The translations under genes and the position numbers were made by a program. Under the pieces are notes generated by a model. It did no database searches. It worked only from the letters and a program-made list of their open reading frames with translations, and was not told the DNA's origin. This document shows positions 24,484-35,673 of a DNA stretch of 47,479 nt, piece by piece. Each line of letters begins with the position of its first letter. The first letter of the stretch is position 1. The stretch is from an uncultured Spirochaetia bacterium (lineage in GTDB: Bacteria > Spirochaetota > Spirochaetia > JABEVK01), in contig CALGPJ010000004.1 of assembly GCA_937960645.1 (NCBI GenBank), positions 1-47,479 on the forward strand, in the 5' to 3' direction.

Positions 24484-25263
24484 TCACTCGACCCTGACTC
24501 GGTACACACTCCAATCTTTTTCGACCAAGAAAAGGTTGCCCCCGTGGAATCCAGCCCAAACGGTGTTGCCGAAGGTAGGTTGTCCCAGGGTCTGCTTGTT
24601 TCCGGTCTGGCCGTGAATACGGTACAGGGATCCCGCCTCGTCGATGATGTACAGGTTGTTACCGTTGTTGGTTCCCGCAATGCTGTTGGGTACGGTCGCC
24701 GAGAGAGCTGTCCAGCTGCCGTCGGCTGTGGCGACCTTCCAGATGTAACCGTTGGTATCCACGGTCCAAATCACCCCCTGTGAGGTCAATATGCCCAGGG
24801 TCGCACTGTAGTCACCGGTGTAGGCGCGCCACCTGCCAGTGCCGAGATCAGTTTCATATAGGGTGCCGTCCGCTTCGACAGAATAAAGCTTACCGGCAAA
24901 GGCCGCACCCGTCTGGGTGTTCGCCCACTCGCCCGGATTACCGATACTCCGCCAGTTGCCCGTATTCGGATCGATTTCGTAGAGGCTGCCCTCTTCGATC
25001 GAATAGAGCTTGTTCCCCGAGGATACCAGTACCTCGGTACCGGCGAACTCCGGCTTGCCGATGGTCGTTATCCGACCATTGTTCAGATCCATTCGAATCA
25101 AGGTTCCATCCTGTTTTGCTGCATAGATGTTTCCCTGATACATGGTGATGGCCACGATTCCCGCTAATTCCCCACCTGTACCAATCTTGGTCTTGGTCAG
25201 GTTTTGTCCGTTTACCGCCAGACCGAGCACGACCATGGCAAAGACAATCCATTTTGTACGCAT
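24484..25263 (-). CDS. Secreted protein with propeller-like repeats, function unknown
   Basis: 259 residues with a Sec signal peptide (MRTKWIVFAMVVLGLAVNGQ). The mature part is about six ~40-residue repeats of the form 'G-LY-I--GSLYEID--TG-W--IG' (for example KLYSIEEGSLYEIDPNTGNW, then KLYSVEADGTLYETDLGTG), which suggests a beta-propeller similar to tectonin or Kelch-like folds. No enzyme motif is visible. It is probably periplasmic or secreted and may bind a ligand or protein. A GGGGGA Shine-Dalgarno precedes the ATG but lies in a small inverted repeat (25270-25285). It is the only gene in this unit; the upstream decarboxylase ends 56 bp away. I do not recognise an orthologue. Confidence 0.75.
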   Translation of the reverse strand: MRTKWIVFAMVVLGLAVNGQNLTKTKIGTGGELAGIVAITMYQGNIYAAKQDGTLIRMDLNNGRITTIGKPEFAGTEVLVSSGNKLYSIEEGSLYEIDPNTGNWRSIGNPGEWANTQTGAAFAGKLYSVEADGTLYETDLGTGRWRAYTGDYSATLGILTSQGVIWTVDTNGYIWKVATADGSWTALSATVPNSIAGTNNGNNLYIIDEAGSLYRIHGQTGNKQTLGQPTFGNTVWAGFHGGNLFLVEKDWSVYRVRVE

Positions 25264-25269
25264 AGTTCC

Positions 25270-25285
25270 CCCTTAATAATAAGGG
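25270..25285 (-). promoter_or_regulatory. Small inverted repeat covering the ribosome-binding site of the propeller gene
   Basis: CCCTTA and TAAGGG pair around a four-base loop. On the transcript the 3' arm contains the AAGGG part of the Shine-Dalgarno seven to twelve bases before the ATG, so folding would reduce its access. Stability would be modest (about six pairs). Confidence 0.35.
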
Positions 25286-25319
25286 TAGAGCGATTCTGAA
25301 TATTATCAAGACTAAATTT

Positions 25320-26501
25320 TTAATTAATATAGTATTCCTTCATCGGCGGAAAACCATTGAAGGCCACGCAGGAGTAGGTAGTGGTGTAAGCACCCGCGGA
25401 GAAGAAATACAAGCGGTCGCCGGGATCGAGGTCCAGGGGAAGGGAATATTTGAAGTTTTGATACATCACGTCCATGGAATCACAGGTGGGACCCGCCAGG
25501 ATTACCTCCTCTTCCTGATCGGCGTGCAAGGTTTGCTCCAGGGTCCGATCGGTGTATATCGGATACTTGATTGCCTCCCCCATGGTCTCCATCAGTCCCC
25601 CAAAAAGGCCCGTATCCAGATAGACCCATCGATAAAGGTCATTCTTGTGTTTACGGGCCACGTTCACCACTTCGGCTACCACCACGCCCAAATCGCCCAC
25701 CAGGGACCTGCCGGGTTCCAGGATCAACCGCGGCATGTCGGCCCCAAAGTCCTCTTCCAGAAAGCGATTGATTTCTCGCGCGTAGGTAGCGATAGTGTGC
25801 GCCTTGGACAAATAGTGTGCAGGCAAACCGCCGCCCAGGTTGAGCAGAGAAAGCTTGATCCCCTGCTCTTCCAAAAGTCGATAGTAAATCGTGGAGGCTT
25901 TGGCGATGGCGGCGTCCCAGGCGCCGATGTCACGCTGCTGGCTTCCCACGTGGAAGCTGATGCCCGCTGGCTCCAATCCGCTGTCACGGGCTTGAACCAA
26001 AAGACTGTAGGCAAGCTCGTTATGGCAACCGAATTTGCGGCTCAGGGGCCAGTCGGCAGTCCTGTCCCCCTCGTTGAGGATGCGCACGTACACACGGGAT
26101 CCGGGGGCGTTTCGGGCAATATTTTCCAAATCCCGCTCGCTGTCGGTTGCGTACAGTCGCACCCCGCGCTGGTAAAAATAGGCAACGTCGTCGGCCTTCT
26201 TGATGGTGTTGCCATAGCTCAGCCGCTCGGGCGGGCAGCCTAATTCCAGAACCCTGTCCAGTTCGAACCGGGAGGCCACGTCAAAGCACGACCCCAGCTG
26301 AATCAGCCGTTCGAGGATGGGCGCAGCGGGGTTGGCCTTGATGGCGTAGTAAATATCCGCGCCCGGAAAGTTCTCGGTCATTTCGCGGTATTTGCCGTCG
26401 ATTCCCTGCACATCGAAGATCATCAGCGGAGTCTGGAGTTTGTCGGCATGTGACTTGAGCTTTTCCCAGGAGGCCCGGGGCATGTACTTTTCGAATCCCA
26501 T
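25320..26501 (-). CDS. Fold-III PLP decarboxylase, ornithine/lysine (or diamino acid) type
   Basis: 393 residues. It probably decarboxylates ornithine or lysine for polyamine synthesis. Motifs are the PLP lysine in DIYYAIKANP, FDVASRFELDRVLELG, SYGNTIKK, FHVGSQ, LNLGGGLPAHY, LILEPGRSLVGD (phosphate/PLP binding), CDSMDVMYQN (the catalytic cysteine of the partner subunit) and a C-terminal GAYTTTYSCVAFNGFPP. The CDSMDVM and 'GNTIK' elements are typical of eukaryote-like ornithine decarboxylases, separating it from the LysA homologue at 20391-21716. The start is fixed by a TTGACA-16-CATGCT promoter six bases upstream. Exact substrate is uncertain. Confidence 0.87.
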   Translation of the reverse strand: MGFEKYMPRASWEKLKSHADKLQTPLMIFDVQGIDGKYREMTENFPGADIYYAIKANPAAPILERLIQLGSCFDVASRFELDRVLELGCPPERLSYGNTIKKADDVAYFYQRGVRLYATDSERDLENIARNAPGSRVYVRILNEGDRTADWPLSRKFGCHNELAYSLLVQARDSGLEPAGISFHVGSQQRDIGAWDAAIAKASTIYYRLLEEQGIKLSLLNLGGGLPAHYLSKAHTIATYAREINRFLEEDFGADMPRLILEPGRSLVGDLGVVVAEVVNVARKHKNDLYRWVYLDTGLFGGLMETMGEAIKYPIYTDRTLEQTLHADQEEEVILAGPTCDSMDVMYQNFKYSLPLDLDPGDRLYFFSAGAYTTTYSCVAFNGFPPMKEYYIN

Positions 26502-26507
26502 GGCGCT

Positions 26508-26535
26508 AGCATGGGAAGAATCAAGCCTTTGTCAA
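26508..26535 (-). promoter_or_regulatory. Predicted promoter of the ornithine-type decarboxylase (leaderless type)
   Basis: On the minus strand there is a perfect TTGACA (26535-26530), a 16-bp spacer, CATGCT (26513-26508) and then six bases to the ATG at 26501. The -35 box overlaps the stop codon of the upstream RDD gene. Confidence 0.45.
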
Positions 26536-27386
26536 GCTGTTTGGGAGGTTTCTAACTCTTTTTTAACGACGATCACCGTCCCCGAAAGCCCGTCGTGGAG
26601 GGTCTGAAAGGAATCGTTGAAAATACCGAAATTCCCTAGGGCCAGCACCAGCCCCAGTCCTGCCCCAACGGCGAGTACAATCCAGAGTTCCATCATCATT
26701 CCGAGGATGAATACCCACCAGCCCGCTCCCTTGACCAGCCATCGGAAAAACCCATTCATGAGCCCTGCGGGTTTGATACCTTCCCGCGTTCGTCGCCCTA
26801 CCCGCAGTCCCAATGCCAGCTTTCCCAGGCTCCAGCCGAACAAAAATTCAGGAAAAAACCAGACGAGGGGAACCAAGCAAAACAACAAGATCAGGGGCTG
26901 CACCAGACGCCAGAACAGAGCAAGGATGTCGGACAGTTGCATTTTTTCCAAATATCCCTGCGATTTTTGCAACATCCCGGCGAGCTGGCGGCGAGACTCG
27001 GTACTCAATGACCCCAGCCTCTCGCTGGAAGTCAGCCGCTGAAAGGCAGACTGCAGGATTTTTTGTAGCAGTTCCCCCGGCCCCAGTAGGACGCCGATCT
27101 GATCGAGCACCTGGCCGGGCCACTGGGACTCCAGAGCCGGCAACACTTCATCGGCCAAAGCCTGGTTGACGGCCTGCCATTCATCGGCACTCAACGCCTG
27201 CAGGCTCCGCTCCAGATCCTCGAGCTTGGGTTCAGGAGATGTTTTTTCCAATTCTCGAATCAGGGACGGCAGGCCACATTGGTTGGGTCCGACCACCAAC
27301 ACCAGGCCGACCGTCACCACGGCGATCAGAAGGTTATCCAAAATCCAGGCCAGAAATCTTCGACCCAACGGAAAAGATTGCGCCAT
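26532..27386 (-). CDS. RDD-family membrane protein with a large inserted loop
   Basis: 284 residues. TM1 (~12-32, FLAWILDNLLIAVVTVGLVL) carries the family's R..A...D pattern (RRFLAWILD). A second segment (~170-195), a GWSLGKLALGLRV strand (typical 'tlGkrllglrv'), two more membrane helices and a final LHDGLSGTVIVV (the usual hD..agT.vv end) follow. Between TM1 and TM2 lie about 130 residues of charged, helical sequence, far more than the short loop of usual RDD proteins. The start at 27386 is supported by a leaderless promoter; the frame's earlier ATG at 27548 would overlap the divergent gene. Function of RDD proteins is generally unclear (transport is suggested). Confidence 0.8.
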   Translation of the reverse strand: MAQSFPLGRRFLAWILDNLLIAVVTVGLVLVVGPNQCGLPSLIRELEKTSPEPKLEDLERSLQALSADEWQAVNQALADEVLPALESQWPGQVLDQIGVLLGPGELLQKILQSAFQRLTSSERLGSLSTESRRQLAGMLQKSQGYLEKMQLSDILALFWRLVQPLILLFCLVPLVWFFPEFLFGWSLGKLALGLRVGRRTREGIKPAGLMNGFFRWLVKGAGWWVFILGMMMELWIVLAVGAGLGLVLALGNFGIFNDSFQTLHDGLSGTVIVVKKELETSQTA

Positions 27387-27392
27387 GACTTC

Positions 27393-27422
27393 AATGTAAT
27401 TGAGTCCATGGGCGCTCGTCAA
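27393..27422 (-). promoter_or_regulatory. Predicted promoter of the RDD gene (leaderless type)
   Basis: On the minus strand there is TTGACG (27422-27417), an 18-bp spacer, TACATT (27398-27393) and six bases to the ATG at 27386. It is back-to-back with the divergent methyltransferase promoter. Confidence 0.5.
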
Positions 27423-27441
27423 ATGTCCGCCCCCCCGCCGG

Positions 27442-27470
27442 GTGACCTCGGTACCACCTTGAGTTATACT
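27442..27470 (+). promoter_or_regulatory. Predicted promoter of the methyltransferase-acyltransferase-AIM24 unit (leaderless type)
   Basis: GTGACC at 27442-27447, a 17-bp spacer, TATACT at 27465-27470 and six bases to the ATG at 27477. Confidence 0.5.
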
Positions 27471-27476
27471 TTTTTC

Positions 27477-28310
27477 ATGGAGAATCCAACACCCAGCTTC
27501 GAAGACTACCTCCGTGCCAAAGCCGGCCTGGACACCCGAAGCCTTCATGCAGCTACCTGGCAGGTTTTCGTAAATCGACTGAGATCTTCGGCAAAGCTTC
27601 GTATCCTCGAGGTGGGTGCCGGAATCGGGACCATGATCGAAAGGCTTTTCTGCGCCGGCGCTCTTGGTTCATGCGCGTATTGGGCCCTGGAGCCCCAGGC
27701 GGTCCTGTTGAGCCAGGCGGGACTGCGGGTTCAGAACCTGGTCCGGGATTTTCCCCAAACCGCCAGCGAGGTAGTGTTCTACCCCCTCGCCCGGGATTGG
27801 CAAACCTACGCCCAGCAACCACCCCCCCAACCCTTCGACGCCGTGATCGCTCACGCCTTCGTCGACCTGGTCGATGCGCCGGCCTTTCTGGACTCCCTGG
27901 CCCTTGTGCTTCGGCCCGGCGGTTTGGTTTATCTGAGCCTCATTTTTGACGGTCTGACCCAGTGGTTTCCCTCTCTTCCCGCGGACGATATTCTCATGTC
28001 CCGTTACCACACCGACATGGCCGGTGTGGTGTTTAACGGTCAACGATCGGGACCCCGCTCCGGCCGCCTTTTATGGAACCGGGCCTTGGAGACCGGCTAC
28101 AAGGTTCTATCGATCGGCCCCTCGGACTGGGTGATCACCACCCAGGCCTCGACCTCGGACCGCACCGTCCAGCTCTGGCTGCTGGAAACCATCGCCCAGG
28201 TGCTGGGAAAGGATGCGACGGAATGGATTGACACCCGCCGCCGCCAGGCGCAGGAAGGACAACTGGGCCTGCGGGTCTCCCATCTGGACCTCCTCCTCGA
28301 ATACCCGTGA
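27477..28310 (+). CDS. SAM-dependent methyltransferase, class I, unknown substrate
   Basis: 277 residues. The Rossmann SAM site is LRILEVGAGIGTMIERL (motif I), followed by ALEPQAVLLSQAGL, DAVIAHAFVDLVDAP (motif IV region) and LALVLRPGGLVYLSLIFDG (post-motif 'LkPGG'). No transmembrane segment is seen. The substrate cannot be assigned; the adjoining acyltransferase (GTGA overlap) hints at lipid or envelope metabolism, which is inference. Start at 27477 is set by the promoter six bases upstream; the frame's earlier ATG at 27279 would run antisense through the RDD gene and promoters. Confidence 0.8.
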   Translation: MENPTPSFEDYLRAKAGLDTRSLHAATWQVFVNRLRSSAKLRILEVGAGIGTMIERLFCAGALGSCAYWALEPQAVLLSQAGLRVQNLVRDFPQTASEVVFYPLARDWQTYAQQPPPQPFDAVIAHAFVDLVDAPAFLDSLALVLRPGGLVYLSLIFDGLTQWFPSLPADDILMSRYHTDMAGVVFNGQRSGPRSGRLLWNRALETGYKVLSIGPSDWVITTQASTSDRTVQLWLLETIAQVLGKDATEWIDTRRRQAQEGQLGLRVSHLDLLLEYP

Positions 28311-29176
28311 TTTCGGCACTCCTTTTGTTCTGGGACAACCTCCAGGACCTTACCCGCTCGATGGGATGGGGACGCCACCCCCTGCGGTTTTTGGTATGGG
28401 CGGCGGCGGCCCTGCCCGCGGCGCTTTTTGCTTACCGCCTGAGCCGTTTCAACCGCCAGCTTCGGCTGGGCGGCACCCGGTTTGCCGCTCGGAAACTGCT
28501 GAAAGTGTTCTACCGCGGGCTGGAAGTTCGCACCCCCCTTCCCGATTTTGACCGTGGCGGACTTGTGGTCAGCAACCACCCGGGATTGGGTGACAGCCTC
28601 GCTTTGATGGCGGTGCTCCCCCCCAACCGTTACCGTCTGGTGGCCCACGACCGCCTGTTTTTCCGTGCCCTGCCCGAGGTTTACCGCCACCTGATCCATG
28701 TTCCCGAGAACCCCCGCGAACGCCACAGCGTGGTAGGTCAGATCCTCGAGGCCATCGACAGGGGCCTTCTGGTGGTGCTCTACCCGGCAGGTGCCATCGA
28801 ACCGGATCCCGCATTTTTTCGGTGGGGCTGGACAAGGCCCGGGGAACCGCTTCTGGGCAAGTGGAGCCCCGTCGTGAACCTGATCGCCCGGCGTCTGCGC
28901 CAGACGGGAGGCCGCATCTGGCCCGTCATGGTCAGCGACGTCTTCGCCCGAAAAGCTCTCTTTTCCTGGTGGGCCAACCGGGGCAGGGACCGTGCGGAAA
29001 AGGAGCGGCGTGCCGTAGGGTACCAGCTGTTACGCGGTCTTGGCCGTACGGTCTCGATCCGCCTGGCCCTCGGACAGCCCTGGGCGGCGGATGAGCTTCC
29101 TGGTTCCGGTACATCTGACGACTGCGTGGCACAACTTCAGGAAATTTGCAAAAACCTGGCCCGTGACTTAATCTGA
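28307..29176 (+). CDS. PlsC-like acyltransferase
   Basis: 289 residues. An N-terminal hydrophobic stretch (~20-45) likely anchors it at the inner membrane. The glycerolipid acyltransferase motif I is seen as VSNHPGLGDS (NHx4D), followed by YRLVAHDRLFF, and motif III is represented by VVLYPAGAIEPDP (classical FPEGTRS). The family moves acyl chains onto lysophospholipids or other lipids; here motif III is atypical, lacking the EGT glutamate context, so the substrate may differ from lysophosphatidate. The GTG start overlaps the methyltransferase stop (GTGA). AIM24 follows after 14 bp with a strong Shine-Dalgarno. Confidence 0.75.
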   Translation: MISALLLFWDNLQDLTRSMGWGRHPLRFLVWAAAALPAALFAYRLSRFNRQLRLGGTRFAARKLLKVFYRGLEVRTPLPDFDRGGLVVSNHPGLGDSLALMAVLPPNRYRLVAHDRLFFRALPEVYRHLIHVPENPRERHSVVGQILEAIDRGLLVVLYPAGAIEPDPAFFRWGWTRPGEPLLGKWSPVVNLIARRLRQTGGRIWPVMVSDVFARKALFSWWANRGRDRAEKERRAVGYQLLRGLGRTVSIRLALGQPWAADELPGSGTSDDCVAQLQEICKNLARDLI

Positions 29177-29190
29177 GGGAGGAGGTATCC

Positions 29191-29862
29191 ATGAAACATT
29201 CCATAGAACTCGGGCCGGTCTTCTCCATTCTCAAAATTCAGCTGGAAGCCGGCGAAACCATAAAGGCCGAGTCCGGCGCCATGGTCAGTATGAGCCCGGG
29301 AATCGACATCAAAGCCAAAACTACCGGCAAAGGCTTTTTCGGAGCCATCGGGGCGATGATCGGCGGGGAGAGTCTCTTTGCCTCCGAATTCACCGCCCAT
29401 CAATCGGGTGAGGTCATTCTGGCGCCCTCGGCTCCCGGCGACATCGTTCACATCCCCATGAACGGGGGAACGGTGTATACTCAGGCGGGGGCCTACCTGG
29501 CCGGTTCTCCCAGCCTTACCATTTCCGCTCAGGGCTCGTTCAAGGCAATGTTCAGCGGTGAGGGGCTTTTCCTATCCAAGATCACCGGGAGCGGCGATCT
29601 CTTCGTGGGCAGTTACGGTGCGATCTACATCAAAACCCTTCAACCGAGCGAACACTACACGGTCGATTCCGGCCACATCGTCGCCTTCGACGAGTCGGTC
29701 ACCTACAAGATCAAGATGGCCTCCAAGGGCCTGTTTTCGACGTTGGCAAGCGGCGAGGGTCTGGTCTGTGATTACACCGGTCCGGGCCGGATCTGGATTC
29801 AATCGCGCAACATCCGATCCCTGGCCCAGATGCTCGTTCCTTTCCTGCCCAACCGCTCCTGA
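29191..29862 (+). CDS. AIM24 / TIGR00266-family protein
   Basis: 223 residues. The sequence is glycine-rich beta structure throughout with the family's markers: LEAGETIKAESGAMVSMS near the start, KGFFGAIGAMIGGESLF, GDIVHIPMNGG, GSFKAMFSGEGLFLSKITG and FDESVTYKIKMASKG, plus ASGEGLVCDYTGPG near the end. The fold is a trimeric beta-prism related to mitochondrial AIM24; the biochemical role in bacteria is not established. The ATG is preceded by GGAGGAGGT at good spacing, in contrast with leaderless neighbours, consistent with an internal operon gene behind the acyltransferase. Confidence 0.88.
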   Translation: MKHSIELGPVFSILKIQLEAGETIKAESGAMVSMSPGIDIKAKTTGKGFFGAIGAMIGGESLFASEFTAHQSGEVILAPSAPGDIVHIPMNGGTVYTQAGAYLAGSPSLTISAQGSFKAMFSGEGLFLSKITGSGDLFVGSYGAIYIKTLQPSEHYTVDSGHIVAFDESVTYKIKMASKGLFSTLASGEGLVCDYTGPGRIWIQSRNIRSLAQMLVPFLPNRS

Positions 29863-29867
29863 GATTC

Positions 29868-29896
29868 TTGTCAAAGCCGTGGGGGTAGGGTAGAAC
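29868..29896 (+). promoter_or_regulatory. Predicted promoter of hisA (leaderless type)
   Basis: TTGTCA at 29868-29873 (5 of 6 consensus), a 17-bp spacer, TAGAAC at 29891-29896 and five bases (AACCT) to the ATG at 29902. Confidence 0.5.
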
Positions 29897-29901
29897 AACC
29901 T

Positions 29902-30636
29902 ATGATCCTGCTCCCCGCCATCGATCTTCTGGGCGGCAAAGTCGTCCGTCTTTATCAGGGCCGCTACGACCAGTCCACCGCCTATGCCGAGGATCCCGTT
30001 GCCGTGGCCCGCGCCTTTCAGGAAGCAGGTGCACGCTTCCTTCACGTGGTGGACCTGGACGCCGCCCGCGGCCAGGGAGACAACCGGGGGATCATCCACA
30101 CCATCCGACGCTCGTTCGACGGACAAATCCAGGTGGGGGGCGGCATCCGCTCGGTGGAAGATGCCCAAAAGTTGGCGGACCTCGGGGTTGACCGCTTGGT
30201 CCTGGGAACGATCCTGGTCACCGACCCCGAAACTGCCGCCACGATCGTCTCGAAGTCCGGCTCGGCGGTCCTTGCCGGCATCGACGCCAAAGACGGCCTG
30301 GTTCGCATCAAGGGCTGGGAAGAGGGCGAGGGCGTGTCGGACCTGGAGCTGGCCCGCCGGGTTCGAGAGCTGGGCGTGAGCGGCATCGTGTACACCAACA
30401 TCAGCCGAGACGGCACCCTCAGCGGGGCCGATTGGGAACGGACCCTCCAGGTCCAGGAGGCCAGCGGGCTTTCGGTCATTATGAGCGGCGGCGTGGCCGG
30501 CCTCGAGGACATCCGGCGTGCCGCACAAACAGGCAAGATCGCCGGGGTCATCCTGGGTAGGGCGCTGTACGAGGGCAATCTCGATCTTGCCTTCGCCTGC
30601 CGCCTTTATCTTCAAACCGAGGAGGCATCGCGATGA
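29902..30636 (+). CDS. hisA: HisA, ProFAR isomerase of histidine synthesis
   Basis: 244 residues, the normal length. It converts ProFAR to PRFAR, the fourth step of histidine synthesis. The beta/alpha-barrel landmarks are AIDLLGGKVVRLYQG (first catalytic Asp at residue 8), VVDLDAARGQ, IQVGGGIRSVEDAQ, DRLVLGT, VLAGIDAKDG, YTNISRDGTLSGAD (second catalytic Asp) and MSGGVAGLEDI. Phosphate-binding glycines are intact. It is followed by hisIE with an ATGA overlap and then a sensor kinase with another ATGA. The histidine genes are thus partly scattered; hisS at 42604 is separate. Confidence 0.93.
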   Translation: MILLPAIDLLGGKVVRLYQGRYDQSTAYAEDPVAVARAFQEAGARFLHVVDLDAARGQGDNRGIIHTIRRSFDGQIQVGGGIRSVEDAQKLADLGVDRLVLGTILVTDPETAATIVSKSGSAVLAGIDAKDGLVRIKGWEEGEGVSDLELARRVRELGVSGIVYTNISRDGTLSGADWERTLQVQEASGLSVIMSGGVAGLEDIRRAAQTGKIAGVILGRALYEGNLDLAFACRLYLQTEEASR

Positions 30637-31195
30637 ACATACATCCCCTTCTCCCACTGCTCATCCGCACCCGGGACAGCGGCGTGGCCTACCTTTTGGG
30701 CAATCAGAAAAGCTATGAAAAAAGCTTGGAACAGGGCGAGATCTGGTACGTACACCCGATCACCCTCCGCGTGCTCAGCCTCCCGCACAGCCAGGGGTGC
30801 CCGATCCGATTTCTGGGCACCCACTACGAGGCAGACTGGCTCGATGCCCACCCCCCCATCCTTCCCGATGTCGCGGCTGAATCGACGGATTCGGCGCCGG
30901 ATTCTACCGAAACCGAGCTTCGGGACAAGTTGGCCTTTCTGGAGGAGTTGACCCGCCTGATCCGCCAGCGGCGGCAAAGCCTCCCCGAAGGAAGCTACAC
31001 CACCCACCTGTTTCAAAAGGGTGAGGCCAAGATCCGCAAAAAGACCGGCGAAGAGGCTGTAGAGCTCATCCTGGCTCAAAGCCGGGACGAGCTGGCCTCG
31101 GAGGCCGCGGACCTGATCTATCACCTCATGGTCCTTCTCGAAGTGAACAGCCTCGACCTCGGACACGTGCTCGACGTGCTGGCCAGGAGGCACCG

Positions 31196-31199
<4 letters not shown>
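30633..31199 (+). CDS. hisE: HisIE-type protein: intact HisE, apparently vestigial HisI
   Basis: 188 residues. Residues ~105-188 form a good phosphoribosyl-ATP pyrophosphatase (HisE) domain: LEELTRLIRQRRQSLPEGSY, KIRKKTGEEAVELIL and EAADLIYHLMVLL, with the metal-binding glutamates and Asp. Residues ~1-75 align with phosphoribosyl-AMP cyclohydrolase in its opening (LLPLLIRTRDSGVAYLL to YEKSLEQGEIWY). The conserved DCDxD, CH and C zinc/magnesium ligands of HisI are missing, replaced by GTHYEADWLDAHPP. A Ser/Asp-rich linker joins the halves. I infer HisE activity and no cyclohydrolase activity. Translational coupling on both sides (ATGA). Confidence 0.85.
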
Positions 31200-35088
<3,889 letters not shown>

Positions 35089-35110
<22 letters not shown>

Positions 35111-35592
35111 CGATATTTCCCGTCGGCGGCGGCCCCAAAGATGAAAAGGAACATATCCCCAAGTCGGGATACCAGCCAGGACAACGGGTACAACAGCTTC
35201 ATGAAGGCAAAGATGGGGAGGGCCATGACACTGACCAAAAATTCGTTATGGGAAATCGCGACCTGCTTCGGGATGACTTCCCCAAAAAGAATGATCAGCA
35301 GGGTCAGCACAGCCGTGCCGGCGGTCAGGGCGTTATCGCCGAAATTTTCCAGGATGATCAAGGTCGACAAAACCGTCGCCGAAATGTTGACCAGATTGTT
35401 AGCAATCAAGATGGTCGTGATGAGGACATCCACCTGGCCATGAAGTCGGGCAGCCAATTTTTTGGTCGGATTTTTACTTTGAGAGAGCTTGATGACCTGA
35501 ACGGGAGAGAGCGAGGTAAAGGCGGTCTCGGCAGCCGAAAAAACCCCCGAAAGCACCAACAGGAGGCAAAAAGCCAGATAAATCCAAAACAT
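35089..35592 (-). pseudogene. CNNM membrane-domain half of a split CorC/HlyC-type protein
   Basis: 167 residues from the ATG at 35592 (an in-frame ATG lies nine bases upstream at 35601). It has three to four hydrophobic segments with the CNNM signatures GVFSAAETAFTSLSPVQV, ILIANNLVN and ILFGEVIPKQVAI. The family exports Mg2+ or Co2+ or is otherwise linked to divalent cation homeostasis. The frame terminates at 35089 after RWRVSSS, overlapping the CBS half by 22 bp in another frame. The second ATG is preferred because TTGCCA-18-CATAAT ends seven bases before it. Function of the isolated domain is doubtful unless translation shifts frame. Confidence 0.78.
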
Positions 35593-35599
35593 TTTTCTC

Positions 35600-35629
35600 A
35601 TTATGCAGGAAAACCCCTTGCCCTGGCAA
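35600..35629 (-). promoter_or_regulatory. Predicted promoter of the corC locus (leaderless type)
   Basis: On the minus strand there is TTGCCA (35629-35624), an 18-bp spacer and CATAAT (35605-35600), each 5 of 6 consensus. Seven bases separate it from the ATG at 35592. The ATG at 35601 would fall inside the -10 region. Confidence 0.45.
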
Positions 35630-35662
35630 GTTTCTCCCCTTTTATTAAAATCATTGGGTAAT

Positions 35663-35668
35663 TAGAAT
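35663..35668 (+). promoter_or_regulatory. -10 box of the 7TMR-DISM chemoreceptor gene (leaderless type)
   Basis: TAGAAT with five bases (AGACC) to the ATG at 35674. The -35 region (TTTATT near 35641) is weak. Confidence 0.35.
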
Positions 35669-35673
35669 AGACC

